From assembly GCA_035631035.1 (NCBI GenBank), contig DASQJL010000050.1, positions 1 through 64,000 on the forward strand: 64,000 nt of DNA, read 5' to 3'. This document shows, piece by piece, positions 9,154 to 17,740 of this stretch (the first letter of the stretch is position 1; the number at the start of each line of letters is the position of its first letter). Below the pieces are notes generated by a model. It had not been told where the DNA came from, ran no database searches, and saw only the letters and a list, made by a program, of their open reading frames with translations. This DNA comes from Candidatus Binatia bacterium (GTDB lineage: Bacteria; Eisenbacteria; RBG-16-71-46; SZUA-252). A program made the translations under genes and the position numbers.

Positions 9154-11043
9154 ATGTGCGGCATCTGCGGCATCTTCGCACCCGGCTCCGGCGCGGTGGA
9201 CCGGGCGGTCCTCGAGCGCATGACGTCGTCGATCGTCCACCGGGGCCCCGACGACGTCGGGGTCCACGCCAAGGGACCGATCGGCCTCGGCTTCCGCCGC
9301 CTCTCGATCATCGGCATCGAGACCGGACACCAGCCGATGTTCACCGAGGACGGCCGGCTGGCGATCGTCTTCAACGGCGAGATCTATAACTACCGCGAGC
9401 TGCGGCGCGAGCTGGAGTCGCTGGGGCACCGCTTCCGCACCGAGACCGACACCGAGACGATCCTCCTCGCCTATCGCCAGTGGGGCCACGATTCCGTGCG
9501 GCGCCTGCGCGGCATGTTCGGCTACGCCATCTGGGACGAAGCCCAGAGCGCCCTCTTCCTCGCGCGCGACCGGCTGGGGATCAAGCCGCTCTACTACGCC
9601 TGGGACGGAAGCACGCTCCGGTTCGGCTCGGAGATCAAGGCGATCCTCGAGGACCGCTCCTTCCGGCCCACGATGGACCCGCTCGCGCTGGACGAGTACC
9701 TGACCTACCTCTACGTCCCGGCGCCGCGCTCGATCTTCCGCGAGGTGCGGAAGCTGCGCCCGGGGCACACGCTGACGGCGACCGCGCGGGGCATCGAAGA
9801 GCGCGAGTACTGGGATCTCGCGATCCGTCCCGGCCCGCCGCGTTCGGAAGAGGAAGTCGTCGAGGGGCTGCGCGCCGCGCTCGAGGACTCCGTCGCCTGC
9901 CACCTCATGAGCGAGGTGCCGCTGGGCGCCTTCCTGTCCGGCGGGGTCGATTCGAGCGCGGTGGTCGCCACCATGGCGCGGATGAACGACCAGCCCGTGC
10001 GCACGGAATCGATCGGCTTCCGCGAGGACGCCTACGACGAGCTCCCGTACGCGCGGCAGGTGGCCCGGGCCTTCGGCACCGACGCCCACGAGAAGATCGT
10101 GGAGGCGCACGCCGCCGACATTCTGGACGCGCTGGCGTGGCACTACGACGAGCCGTTCGCCGACTCCTCCATGGTCCCCACGTGGTACGTCTCGAAAGCG
10201 GCACGGGAGCGCGTGACCGTCTGCCTCTCCGGCGACGGAGGGGACGAGAACTTCGCGGGCTACCGCCGCATGCGCTTCGATTACCTCGAGAACCGGATCC
10301 GGTCGCGCATCCCGCGCTGGGTGCGCCGCGGCGTGCTGGCGCCGGTGGCCGCCGCGTATCCCAAGGCCGACCGTCTGCCGCGGGTGTTCCGCGGCAAGAC
10401 GCTCCTCACCAACCTGACGCTCTCGCCCGAGCGCGCCTATCACAACACCATGCGCTGGTTCACGCCGGCGATGAAGGCGCGCCTCTACCGCCCCGCGCTC
10501 CGCGCCCAGGTGGGGGATCACGACGCGTTCGGCGTGCAGGAGGAGTTCTTCCGGCGCTCGGAGGGGTGGCACCCGCTCTCCCGCATCCAGTACGTCGACT
10601 TCAAGACGTACCTGCCGGACGACATCCTGGCCAAGGTGGACCGGGCGAGCATGGCCCATTCGCTGGAGGTGCGGGTGCCGCTCCTCGACCACCGGTTCGT
10701 CGAGCACGTCGCGACGATCCCCGCCGATCTCAAGATCCGGAACGGGTCGGGGAAGTACGTGTTCAAGCGCGCGCTGGAGGGGCGGGTGCCTCCCGACGTG
10801 CTCACGCGGCGGAAGATGGGCTTTTCCGTGCCGCTCGACCTCTGGTTCCGCGGCGAGCTGCGCGCGCCCTTCGAGGAGCGCGTGCTCGCGCCAGGGTCGT
10901 TCACCGAATCGCTGTTCGAGCCGGGCGCGATGCGCTCGCTCTGGGACGAGCACCAGAAGGGGATCCGCGACCGAAGCTATCCGCTCTGGGCGCTCCTCGT
11001 GCTCGAGCACTGGGGGCGGCGCTTCACGCCGGCCGCGTCGTGA
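9154..11043 (+). CDS. Asparagine synthetase-like amidotransferase 2
   Basis: A 629-residue paralogue of the preceding gene, starting 16 bases after its stop. The glutaminase domain is intact (Cys2 in MCGICG, Arg49, NGE at 74-76), as is the PP-loop SGGVDSS (262-268) and the GDGGDENFAG motif, where the usual DELFAG has become DENFAG. It is expected to couple glutamine hydrolysis to amidation of a carboxyl group through an adenylate. The 3' end overlaps the next gene by 4 bases (GTGA). Whether it acts on free aspartate or on a sugar acid cannot be decided from sequence; the locus favours the sugar. Confidence 0.88.
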   Translation: MCGICGIFAPGSGAVDRAVLERMTSSIVHRGPDDVGVHAKGPIGLGFRRLSIIGIETGHQPMFTEDGRLAIVFNGEIYNYRELRRELESLGHRFRTETDTETILLAYRQWGHDSVRRLRGMFGYAIWDEAQSALFLARDRLGIKPLYYAWDGSTLRFGSEIKAILEDRSFRPTMDPLALDEYLTYLYVPAPRSIFREVRKLRPGHTLTATARGIEEREYWDLAIRPGPPRSEEEVVEGLRAALEDSVACHLMSEVPLGAFLSGGVDSSAVVATMARMNDQPVRTESIGFREDAYDELPYARQVARAFGTDAHEKIVEAHAADILDALAWHYDEPFADSSMVPTWYVSKAARERVTVCLSGDGGDENFAGYRRMRFDYLENRIRSRIPRWVRRGVLAPVAAAYPKADRLPRVFRGKTLLTNLTLSPERAYHNTMRWFTPAMKARLYRPALRAQVGDHDAFGVQEEFFRRSEGWHPLSRIQYVDFKTYLPDDILAKVDRASMAHSLEVRVPLLDHRFVEHVATIPADLKIRNGSGKYVFKRALEGRVPPDVLTRRKMGFSVPLDLWFRGELRAPFEERVLAPGSFTESLFEPGAMRSLWDEHQKGIRDRSYPLWALLVLEHWGRRFTPAAS

Positions 11044-12302
11044 GCGGCCCCGCCATCGGCGCCGGACGCGAGGGCGCGCGCCTTCGCATCCTCTCCTTCA
11101 CGACGCTCTTTCCGAACCCGGCCGAGCCGGCGCGCGGGATCTTCGTGCGGAACCGGCTCGCGGGCGTGGCGGCGCACGCCGATCTCGTCGTGATCGCCCC
11201 GGTGAACGCGGGGCGAAACCCCCGCGTGCTGCGCGTCCCGCGGCGCCGGAAGGACCCGGCGGGATTCGACGTGCTCCACCCCCGCTTCGCGGTGCTGCCC
11301 GGGATGCTCAAGGGCTGGGACGCCGCGCTGCTCCACGCCGAGACGCTGCCGCAGATCCGCGGCGCTCTCGACGAGGCGCTGGGCGGGTCGCCTCCCGACC
11401 TCGTCGATGCGCATTACGCCTACCCCGACGGCGCGGCGGCCGCGCGCCTGGCGCGCCACCTCGGGGCCCCGCTCGTGCTCACCGTGCGCGGCTCCGACCT
11501 CGAGGTGCTCGCCCAGAACCCGGCGCAGCGGGGGCCGATCCAGCGAACCCTGCGCGAGGCGCGCGCCGTGGTCGCCGTCTCCCGCTCCCTGGAGCGGCGC
11601 GCGATCGAGCTCGGCGCCGCGCGCGACCACGTGCACGTCGTGCCGAACGGCGTGGACGTCGGCCGCTTCCGCGCGCTCGACCGGGCCGCCGCCCGCGAAG
11701 GGCTGGGACTCCCGGCGGGGCGCCGGATCCTGCTCGCGGTGGCGCGGCTCGATCCCGTGAAGGGGCTCGACTTCCTGCTCGAGGCGATGGCCGCGCTGCG
11801 CGCACGGCCCGGCGGCGCGGAGGTCGCGCTCCACATCGTGGGCGAGGGACCCGAGCGGCGCGCCCTGGAGGCCGCGATCGCGAGGCTCCGTCTCGGCGAG
11901 GTCGTCACCCTGCACGGCGCCGCCGCGCCCGAGATGCTTCCCCTCTGGTACGCGGCCGCGGACGTGGTCTGCCTCACCAGCCACAGCGAAGGGTGCCCGA
12001 ACGTGGTCGCCGAAGCGCTCGCCTGCGGGCGTCCCGTGGTGGCCACCGCGGTGGGAGGCGTTCCCGACATGGTTCAGGACGGCGCGAACGGACTTCTGAT
12101 TCCGCGGCGCGACCCGGCTCTCGCCGCCGACCTCCTGGCGCGGGCCCTGGCCCGGTCGTGGAGCGCGGAGTCGATCGCCGCCGGCGGACGCCGCAGTTGG
12201 GAGACGGTGGCCCAGGAGCAGCTCGCGATCTACCGCGCGGCCGCGGCGGGGGCGCCCGTCGCGGCGCTGGCCGCCGCGCCCGGACTGGAGCGCGCACGAT
12301 GA
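11040..12302 (+). CDS. Glycosyltransferase family 4 protein
   Basis: A 420-residue GT-B glycosyltransferase. The N-terminal acceptor domain begins near residue 17 (RILSFTTLFPNPAEPARGIFV), a pattern common in exosortase-linked GT4 enzymes. The C-terminal donor domain has LLAVARLDPVKGLDFLLEA and the acidic motif HSEGCPNVVAEALACG, where EGxxxxxxE is the GT4 signature. It is flanked by 4-base overlaps (GTGA with amidotransferase 2 and ATGA with amidotransferase 3), so it lies in one translationally coupled run. The sugar specificity is unknown. Confidence 0.9.
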   Translation: MSGPAIGAGREGARLRILSFTTLFPNPAEPARGIFVRNRLAGVAAHADLVVIAPVNAGRNPRVLRVPRRRKDPAGFDVLHPRFAVLPGMLKGWDAALLHAETLPQIRGALDEALGGSPPDLVDAHYAYPDGAAAARLARHLGAPLVLTVRGSDLEVLAQNPAQRGPIQRTLREARAVVAVSRSLERRAIELGAARDHVHVVPNGVDVGRFRALDRAAAREGLGLPAGRRILLAVARLDPVKGLDFLLEAMAALRARPGGAEVALHIVGEGPERRALEAAIARLRLGEVVTLHGAAAPEMLPLWYAAADVVCLTSHSEGCPNVVAEALACGRPVVATAVGGVPDMVQDGANGLLIPRRDPALAADLLARALARSWSAESIAAGGRRSWETVAQEQLAIYRAAAAGAPVAALAAAPGLERAR

Positions 12303-14200
12303 GCGGCATCGCCGGAATTCTCGTGCCGCCGGGAGGGCGCCCCCTCGCCGCCTCCGATCTGGACGCGATGGCGCGCGCGCTCGGCGGGGAGGAGGCCGGA
12401 CCGCCGCTCCTCCTCGACGAGGGGCGCGCCGCATTCGTGGTGCGCGGCCGCGCCGGCTACGATTCGGGGCTCGCGAGCCGGCGCGTGGGGAACGCGGTCC
12501 TGGGCCTCGCCTTCTTCGGCCGCCTCACCGCGCCGCCGCCGGCGGCAGGAGACGAGGGGGATTCGGGGCCGGGCCGCGGCGGCGCTCCGCTCCAGGCTCT
12601 TCTCTCGCTCTGGCTCGACCGGGGACCCTCCTGCGTCGCCGATCTGCGCGGCGAGTTCGCGCTTGCCGTGTACGACGGCCGCGACAAGACGCTCCACCTG
12701 GCCACCGACCGGATCCGCATCCAGCCGCTCGTCACGGCCGACCGCCCCGACCAGTTCCTCTTCGGGTCGCACATGGCGGCGCTCCTGGCCTCGCCGGTCC
12801 CCTTCGCGCCGACCCTGGACGCGGGAGCGCTCCTCGACGTCGTCGCCTCCTCGGTGGTCTCGGCGCCGCGCACCATCTTCCGCGAGGTGGACAAGCTGCC
12901 GGCGGGGCACCGGCTGGCCTTCCGGAACGGCCGCGCGTCGGTCGAGCCCTACTGGGAGCCCGACTTCACGCGCGCCGACGGCGCCTCGCCCGAGCGCCTG
13001 GCCACCGCGACCCGCGACGCGCTGGCCGCCGCCGTCCACGATCGGCTCGCGCGGGACGGTGCGGGGAGCTACGGCGCGTTCCTGAGCGGCGGCGTGGACA
13101 GCACGACCGTGACCGGACTGCTCACCAAGGAGAGCGGCGGCCGGATCGCGACCTTCTCGATCGGCTTCTCCGAGGAGCGCTTCAACGAGCTGCAGTACGC
13201 CCGGGTCGCCGCCTCGACGTTCCACACGCGGCACACCGAGTATTTCGTCACGCCGCGCGACACCGAGGATGCCGTGCTGGCCGTGGCGGAATCGTTCGAC
13301 GAGCCATTCGCGAACGCGTCGGCCGTGCCCACCTACTATTGCGCCAAGGTGGCCCGCGAGCACGGCGTGGCGACGCTCTACGCGGGAGACGGCGGGGACG
13401 AGCTCTTCGCGGGCAATCAGCGGTATGCCGACGGCCGCGTCTTCGAGCCCTACGACCGGGTGCCGCGCTGGCTTCGCGACCCCATTCTCACGCCGGCGAT
13501 CGCGGCGGCGGGCCGGATCGTGCCGCACCCGCTCTTCGTGAAGGCGGGGAAGTACGTGCGGCGCGCGTCCCTTCCGCCCGCGGAACGGATCGTCTCCTAC
13601 GATTTCTGGAACGTGGTGCCTCCCGCCGCGTTCGCCACGGCCGACCTCATGGCCGCGGCGGCCGGCTGGCGCCCGGCGGCGATGGTGATCCGCCATCACG
13701 ACCGCGCGCACGCCACGACCGCGCTCGACCGGCACCTCTATCTCGATCTCAAGATCACGATCAGCGACAACGACGTCCCCAAAGTGGCGCGCATGTGCGA
13801 GCGCGCCGGCGTCGCCGTCCGGTTTCCGTTCCTGGACGAGCGCGTGGTGGACGTGGCGACGCGCGTGCCCGCTCGGATCAAGATGCGCGGGGGAGAGCTC
13901 CGGACATTCTTCAAGGACGCCTACAAGGACCTTCTCCCGGTGGAGACCCGCACGAAGTCCAAGCACGGCTTCGGGCTCCCGATCTCCGGCTGGCTCAAGA
14001 GCGATCCGGGCCTCCGCGCGATGATGCGCGACCTGGTGCTCTCCCCGCGCAGCGTGGACCGCGGCTACTTCCGGCGGGAAGCCCTCGAGGACGTGGTGCG
14101 CCGCCACGAGGAGGACGCGACGCCGTACTACGGAACGGTCCTCTGGAATCTCATGGTGATCGAGCTGTGGCACCGCCGGGTGCTCGACGGACGGCGGTGA
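12299..14200 (+). CDS. Asparagine synthetase-like protein 3, glutaminase inactive (Cys2 to Ser)
   Basis: A 633-residue homologue of AsnB whose N-terminal domain is degenerate. It begins MSGIAG, so the essential Cys2 nucleophile is Ser, and the RLSI and FNGEIYN motifs that hold Arg49 and the oxyanion residues in its neighbours are absent. The synthetase half is intact: PP-loop SGGVDST (263-269), DEPFANASAVPTYY and GDGGDELFAG. It may use free ammonia, receive ammonia from a partner, or perform an ATP-dependent condensation that needs no glutamine, as the AsnB relatives beta-lactam synthetase and carbapenam synthetase do. ATG overlaps the preceding stop (ATGA). No other in-frame start would restore a cysteine. 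Confidence 0.88.
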   Translation: MSGIAGILVPPGGRPLAASDLDAMARALGGEEAGPPLLLDEGRAAFVVRGRAGYDSGLASRRVGNAVLGLAFFGRLTAPPPAAGDEGDSGPGRGGAPLQALLSLWLDRGPSCVADLRGEFALAVYDGRDKTLHLATDRIRIQPLVTADRPDQFLFGSHMAALLASPVPFAPTLDAGALLDVVASSVVSAPRTIFREVDKLPAGHRLAFRNGRASVEPYWEPDFTRADGASPERLATATRDALAAAVHDRLARDGAGSYGAFLSGGVDSTTVTGLLTKESGGRIATFSIGFSEERFNELQYARVAASTFHTRHTEYFVTPRDTEDAVLAVAESFDEPFANASAVPTYYCAKVAREHGVATLYAGDGGDELFAGNQRYADGRVFEPYDRVPRWLRDPILTPAIAAAGRIVPHPLFVKAGKYVRRASLPPAERIVSYDFWNVVPPAAFATADLMAAAAGWRPAAMVIRHHDRAHATTALDRHLYLDLKITISDNDVPKVARMCERAGVAVRFPFLDERVVDVATRVPARIKMRGGELRTFFKDAYKDLLPVETRTKSKHGFGLPISGWLKSDPGLRAMMRDLVLSPRSVDRGYFRREALEDVVRRHEEDATPYYGTVLWNLMVIELWHRRVLDGRR

Positions 14201-15327
14201 GCGCGCCCGACCGCTTCGAGGTGGTGGAGCCCGCGCGCGCGTTCGGCGAGCTGGGCCCGGCCTGGGAGGAGCTCCTTTGCTCGAGCGCGGCGGACTCGCC
14301 GTTCCTCACGCCGGCCTGGCTCGAGGCCTGGTGGGGCGCGTACGGCGCCGGCCGCGAGCCGCTCCTGGTCTTCGCCCGGCGCGGCGAGGCGATCGTCGGC
14401 ATCTTCCCGCTCCAGGTCGCGGCCGAGCGGTGGCGCGGCCGCCTTCCGCTCCGGACGCTCCGCCTGTTCGGAGACGGGACGCACGATTCCGACTACCTGG
14501 ACTTCATCGTGGCGCGCGGCGAGGAGGATCTCGTCCTCCCCGCGTTCTGGGCCTGGCTCCGCCGCGCCGGCTCCTCCCTCCGCTACGAGGTGGCGCAGTG
14601 GAACGAGATCCCGGAGGCGTCCCCCGCGGGCGCGGTCGTCCGGAAGCTCGCCGAGCGGGACGGCTCCCTCCTGGAAGAGCACCGCGTCGGGTGCGTCGTC
14701 ACGGCGCTGCCCCCGTCCTACGAGGGCTACGTCGCGTCGCTCAAGCCGCGGATGCGGACCAAGGTCCGCTCGCTGCGTCGCGTCCTCTCCGATCAGCACG
14801 GCGCCCGGTTCGAGCGCGCCGACGAGGCCACTCTGGACGCCACCCTGGACTCGCTCTTCCGTCTGCACGAGCGCCGGTGGACACTTCGAGGGGAGTCCGG
14901 CGTGTTCGCCGCTCCCGAGAAGCGCGCCTTCTACCATGCCATGGGACGCGCCCTGTTGACGCGGGGCTGGCTGGATCTGACGACGCTGGTCGCCGACGGG
15001 GCCCCCGTGGCGCACCAGTGCTGCATCCGCTACCGCGGGACCGCGTTCCTGCTCCAGGAGGGGTACGACCCCGACTGGGAGGACCGCGGCGTGGGCAACG
15101 CGCTCCGCGCGATGACGATCGAGGCCATGATCGGGGACGGCCTCCACACCTACGATTTCCTGGCGGGCGTCACCAGCCACAAGCTCTCCTGGGGGGGCAC
15201 CGTGAAGGAGAGCCTCCGGCTCACCCTGCGGGGAAACGGCGCGCGCGCGGCGATCGCGTCGGGGCTCTCGCTGCTCTCCGCCGCGCGGGCGCGTCTGCGC
15301 GCCGCCTTCTCCCGGAGCGCCCGATGA
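14197..15327 (+). CDS. GNAT-fold acyltransferase of the CelD/BcsL type
   Basis: A 376-residue protein of the family annotated as 'acetyltransferase involved in cellulose biosynthesis' (PF13480). Typical features are SPFLTPAWLEAWW near the N terminus, a central LHERRW segment and a C-terminal YDFLAGVTSHKLSWG stretch that parallels the FDFGRSK region of the FemAB gene upstream. It probably acylates a precursor or lipid-linked sugar. GTG overlaps the stop of the third amidotransferase, and the next ATG overlaps its own stop. It lacks a signal peptide and is expected to be cytoplasmic. It is the second GNAT-fold protein of the operon but is clearly distinct from the first. Confidence 0.82.
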   Translation: MSAPDRFEVVEPARAFGELGPAWEELLCSSAADSPFLTPAWLEAWWGAYGAGREPLLVFARRGEAIVGIFPLQVAAERWRGRLPLRTLRLFGDGTHDSDYLDFIVARGEEDLVLPAFWAWLRRAGSSLRYEVAQWNEIPEASPAGAVVRKLAERDGSLLEEHRVGCVVTALPPSYEGYVASLKPRMRTKVRSLRRVLSDQHGARFERADEATLDATLDSLFRLHERRWTLRGESGVFAAPEKRAFYHAMGRALLTRGWLDLTTLVADGAPVAHQCCIRYRGTAFLLQEGYDPDWEDRGVGNALRAMTIEAMIGDGLHTYDFLAGVTSHKLSWGGTVKESLRLTLRGNGARAAIASGLSLLSAARARLRAAFSRSAR

Positions 15328-16433
15328 ACGCCGCGAAGGCGGCCGCGGCGGCGCTCTTCCAGGCGGCGGGAGGGGAGCCGCTCCTCCGGGCCGCGGGAAA
15401 CCGCTGGATGCTCGCGCCGGGCGGCGGAGGCGCGCGCCTGCGCCGCCGCGCGTCCCCGCCCTTCCTGATCCTGATCTATCACCGCGTCCACCCCGACCCC
15501 GGGCCGTTCATGATCGATCCCGTGCCTCCGGCGCTCTTCGAGCGCCAGATGCGCCACCTGGCGCGCGCCTACCGGCCGCTGCCGCTCGCCACCCTACTCG
15601 AGCGGAGCCGCGCGGGCACCGTCCCCGAGGGGGCCGTCGCGGTCACCTTCGACGACGGCTACGCCGACAACGCCGAGTACGCGGCGCCGATCCTGGCGCG
15701 CCACGGGGTTCCCGCGACGATCTTCCTCGTGACCGGGTGCATCGGCACGGGGACGATCCCCTGGCACGACGAGGTGCTCCTCGCGTTCGCGGCGGCGCGC
15801 GGAGGCGCGATCCGCATTCCGGGGCAGCCGGCCGACGAGCCGCCCCTTCCGCTCGGAACCGAAGCGGAGCGGCACCGCGCGGCCTTCCGCGCCCTGGCCG
15901 CGCTCAAGCCGAGGCCCGAGGCGGAGCGCCTCGCCGGCGTGCGCGCGATCCGGGAAGCGCTGGGGCCGGGCGATCCGGGTACCGCCGCGTCGCTGATGCT
16001 CGACTGGGACCGCGTGCGCGCGATGCGGGACTCGGGGATCGTGTTCGGCTCGCACACGGAGACCCACCCCATCTTGAGCCGCGTCACCTCCGAACGGGCG
16101 CGCGAGGAGGTGGTGCGCTCGAAGCGGACGATCGAGAAGGAGCTGGGGGAGGAGGCGGCGTTCTTCGCCTATCCGAACGGCCGCCCCGAGGACTACGACG
16201 AGGGCGCGGTCGAGGCGCTCCGCGCCGCGGGGTACCGGGGCGCGCTCACGACGACGTTCGGACCGAACGAGGCGGGGGAGGACCCGTTCCGGTGGCGCCG
16301 GGCCGCCGCGTGGTCGGCCGATCCGCGGCGCTTCGCGCTGCAACTCGCCTGGTATCGGTTCCGCGGCGCCGACGCGGCGGCCGAAGCGCCCGTCGCCGGC
16401 CCCGCGCTGGCCGGAGCCGGAGGGGGCCGCTAG
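15324..16433 (+). CDS. Polysaccharide deacetylase (NodB domain)
   Basis: A 369-residue carbohydrate esterase 4 family protein. The NodB motif TFDDGY is at 108-113, followed by the region GVPATIFLVTG (128-138); a second motif, SHTETHP, supplies the metal-binding histidines. The early IYHRVHP segment (51-57) is typical of deacetylases in exosortase-linked EPS loci. It would remove N-acetyl groups from the glycan. No clear signal peptide is present, although the first 25 residues are alanine-rich, so its site of action is uncertain. It starts within the stop of the acyltransferase gene (ATGA). A second deacetylase of a different subfamily lies at 32025. Confidence 0.88.
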   Translation: MNAAKAAAAALFQAAGGEPLLRAAGNRWMLAPGGGGARLRRRASPPFLILIYHRVHPDPGPFMIDPVPPALFERQMRHLARAYRPLPLATLLERSRAGTVPEGAVAVTFDDGYADNAEYAAPILARHGVPATIFLVTGCIGTGTIPWHDEVLLAFAAARGGAIRIPGQPADEPPLPLGTEAERHRAAFRALAALKPRPEAERLAGVRAIREALGPGDPGTAASLMLDWDRVRAMRDSGIVFGSHTETHPILSRVTSERAREEVVRSKRTIEKELGEEAAFFAYPNGRPEDYDEGAVEALRAAGYRGALTTTFGPNEAGEDPFRWRRAAAWSADPRRFALQLAWYRFRGADAAAEAPVAGPALAGAGGGR

Positions 16434-16435
16434 CG

Positions 16436-17737
16436 ATGCGCGACATCCTGATCGCGCTCCTCGTCTTCGGCAGCGCTCCGGTCGCGGTCTTCCGCCCCGA
16501 CATCGGCATCCTGGCCTACATCTGGATCGGGCTCATGAACCCCCACCGCCTCTCGTGGCGGCTGGAGTACGCGCCGGTCGGGCTGGTGGTGGCGATCGCC
16601 ACGCTGCTCGGCACGGTGATCCGCGGGGAGATCCGGCGCATCCCGATGAAGTCCACGACCATCCTCCTGATGGTCTGGATGCTCTACACGACGCTGACGA
16701 CGATGACGGCCATCTCCGGACGCGACGCCTGGATCGAGTGGAACCGCTTCTCGCGGATCATCTTCATGTGCTTCGTGGCGATGATGCTGCTCCAGGAGCG
16801 GAAGCGCCTCGAGCGCTACGTCTGGGTGGCGATGGCCTCGATCGCCTTCTACAGCGTGAAGGGGGGGCTCTTCTCCCTCGCGACCCGCGGCGCCTATCGC
16901 GTGTGGGGGCCGATGGGCTCCTTCATCGAGGGGAACAACGAGCTGGCGCTCGCCGAGATCATGATCCTGCCGCTCATGCTCTACTTCGCGCGCCAGGTGA
17001 AGAAGACCTGGCAGCGCTGGGCCTATTACGGCTCGATCGTGCTGACGATCTTCTCGATCCTCTTCTCCTATTCGCGGGGGGCCTTCGTGGCCTTCGCCGG
17101 CGTCGCGGGCATCCTCCTGGTCCGCTCCCGCTACCGGTTCCAGGGACTTCTGATGGTGCTCGTGCTCGGAGCCGCCCTGATCTCCTTCGTTCCGGCCGAA
17201 TGGAAGGATCGGATGACCTCGATCGAGTCGTATCAGACCGACCAGTCCGCCCAGGGGCGTATCAACGCCTGGCACTTTGCCGTGAACATCGCGATGACGC
17301 ATCTCTTCGGCGGGGGGTTCCGCACCTTCACGAAAGAGCTCTTCATGGTGTACGCCCCAAACCCGACCGACGTCCACGACGCGCACAGCATCTACTTCGA
17401 GGTGCTTGCGGAGCAGGGGTTCCCCGGGCTCTTCATCTTCCTCGGCATCCTCGCCACCGCCCTCTGGAAGCTGGAGCGGATGCGGAAGCGCTGGCCGAAG
17501 GATCCCGACCGGCGCTGGGCGCGCGACCTGGCCGAGATGCTGCAGTTCTCGCTGCTCGGCTACATGTTCGGCGGGGCGTTCCTGGGGCTGGCCTACTTCG
17601 ACCTGCCGTACTACCTCGTGGTCTCGACGATTCTCCTCGAGTACGTCGCCGAGCGCCAGCCGGCCGCCGTCCCGGTGCCGTCGCCGGCGGAGCCGGCCCG
17701 TCCCGGCGCGCTCGGCCGCGCGCCCGCGGCGGGCTAG
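16436..17737 (+). CDS. O-antigen ligase/Wzy-like membrane protein, exosortase A-associated
   Basis: A 433-residue polytopic inner-membrane protein with about ten hydrophobic segments and the Wzy_C/O-antigen ligase layout, including the large periplasmic loop near 255-320 (INAWHFAVNIAMTHLFGGGF). The N terminus (IALLVFGSAPVAVFRPDIGILAYIWI) strongly resembles the putative O-glycosylation ligase of exosortase A systems (TIGR03097). It may polymerise repeat units or ligate glycan to protein. In XrtA organisms glycosylation of sorted proteins has been proposed for this family. It begins 2 bases after the deacetylase stop and ends in a proline/alanine-rich tail. Confidence 0.88.
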   Translation: MRDILIALLVFGSAPVAVFRPDIGILAYIWIGLMNPHRLSWRLEYAPVGLVVAIATLLGTVIRGEIRRIPMKSTTILLMVWMLYTTLTTMTAISGRDAWIEWNRFSRIIFMCFVAMMLLQERKRLERYVWVAMASIAFYSVKGGLFSLATRGAYRVWGPMGSFIEGNNELALAEIMILPLMLYFARQVKKTWQRWAYYGSIVLTIFSILFSYSRGAFVAFAGVAGILLVRSRYRFQGLLMVLVLGAALISFVPAEWKDRMTSIESYQTDQSAQGRINAWHFAVNIAMTHLFGGGFRTFTKELFMVYAPNPTDVHDAHSIYFEVLAEQGFPGLFIFLGILATALWKLERMRKRWPKDPDRRWARDLAEMLQFSLLGYMFGGAFLGLAYFDLPYYLVVSTILLEYVAERQPAAVPVPSPAEPARPGALGRAPAAG

Positions 17738-17740
17738 CGC

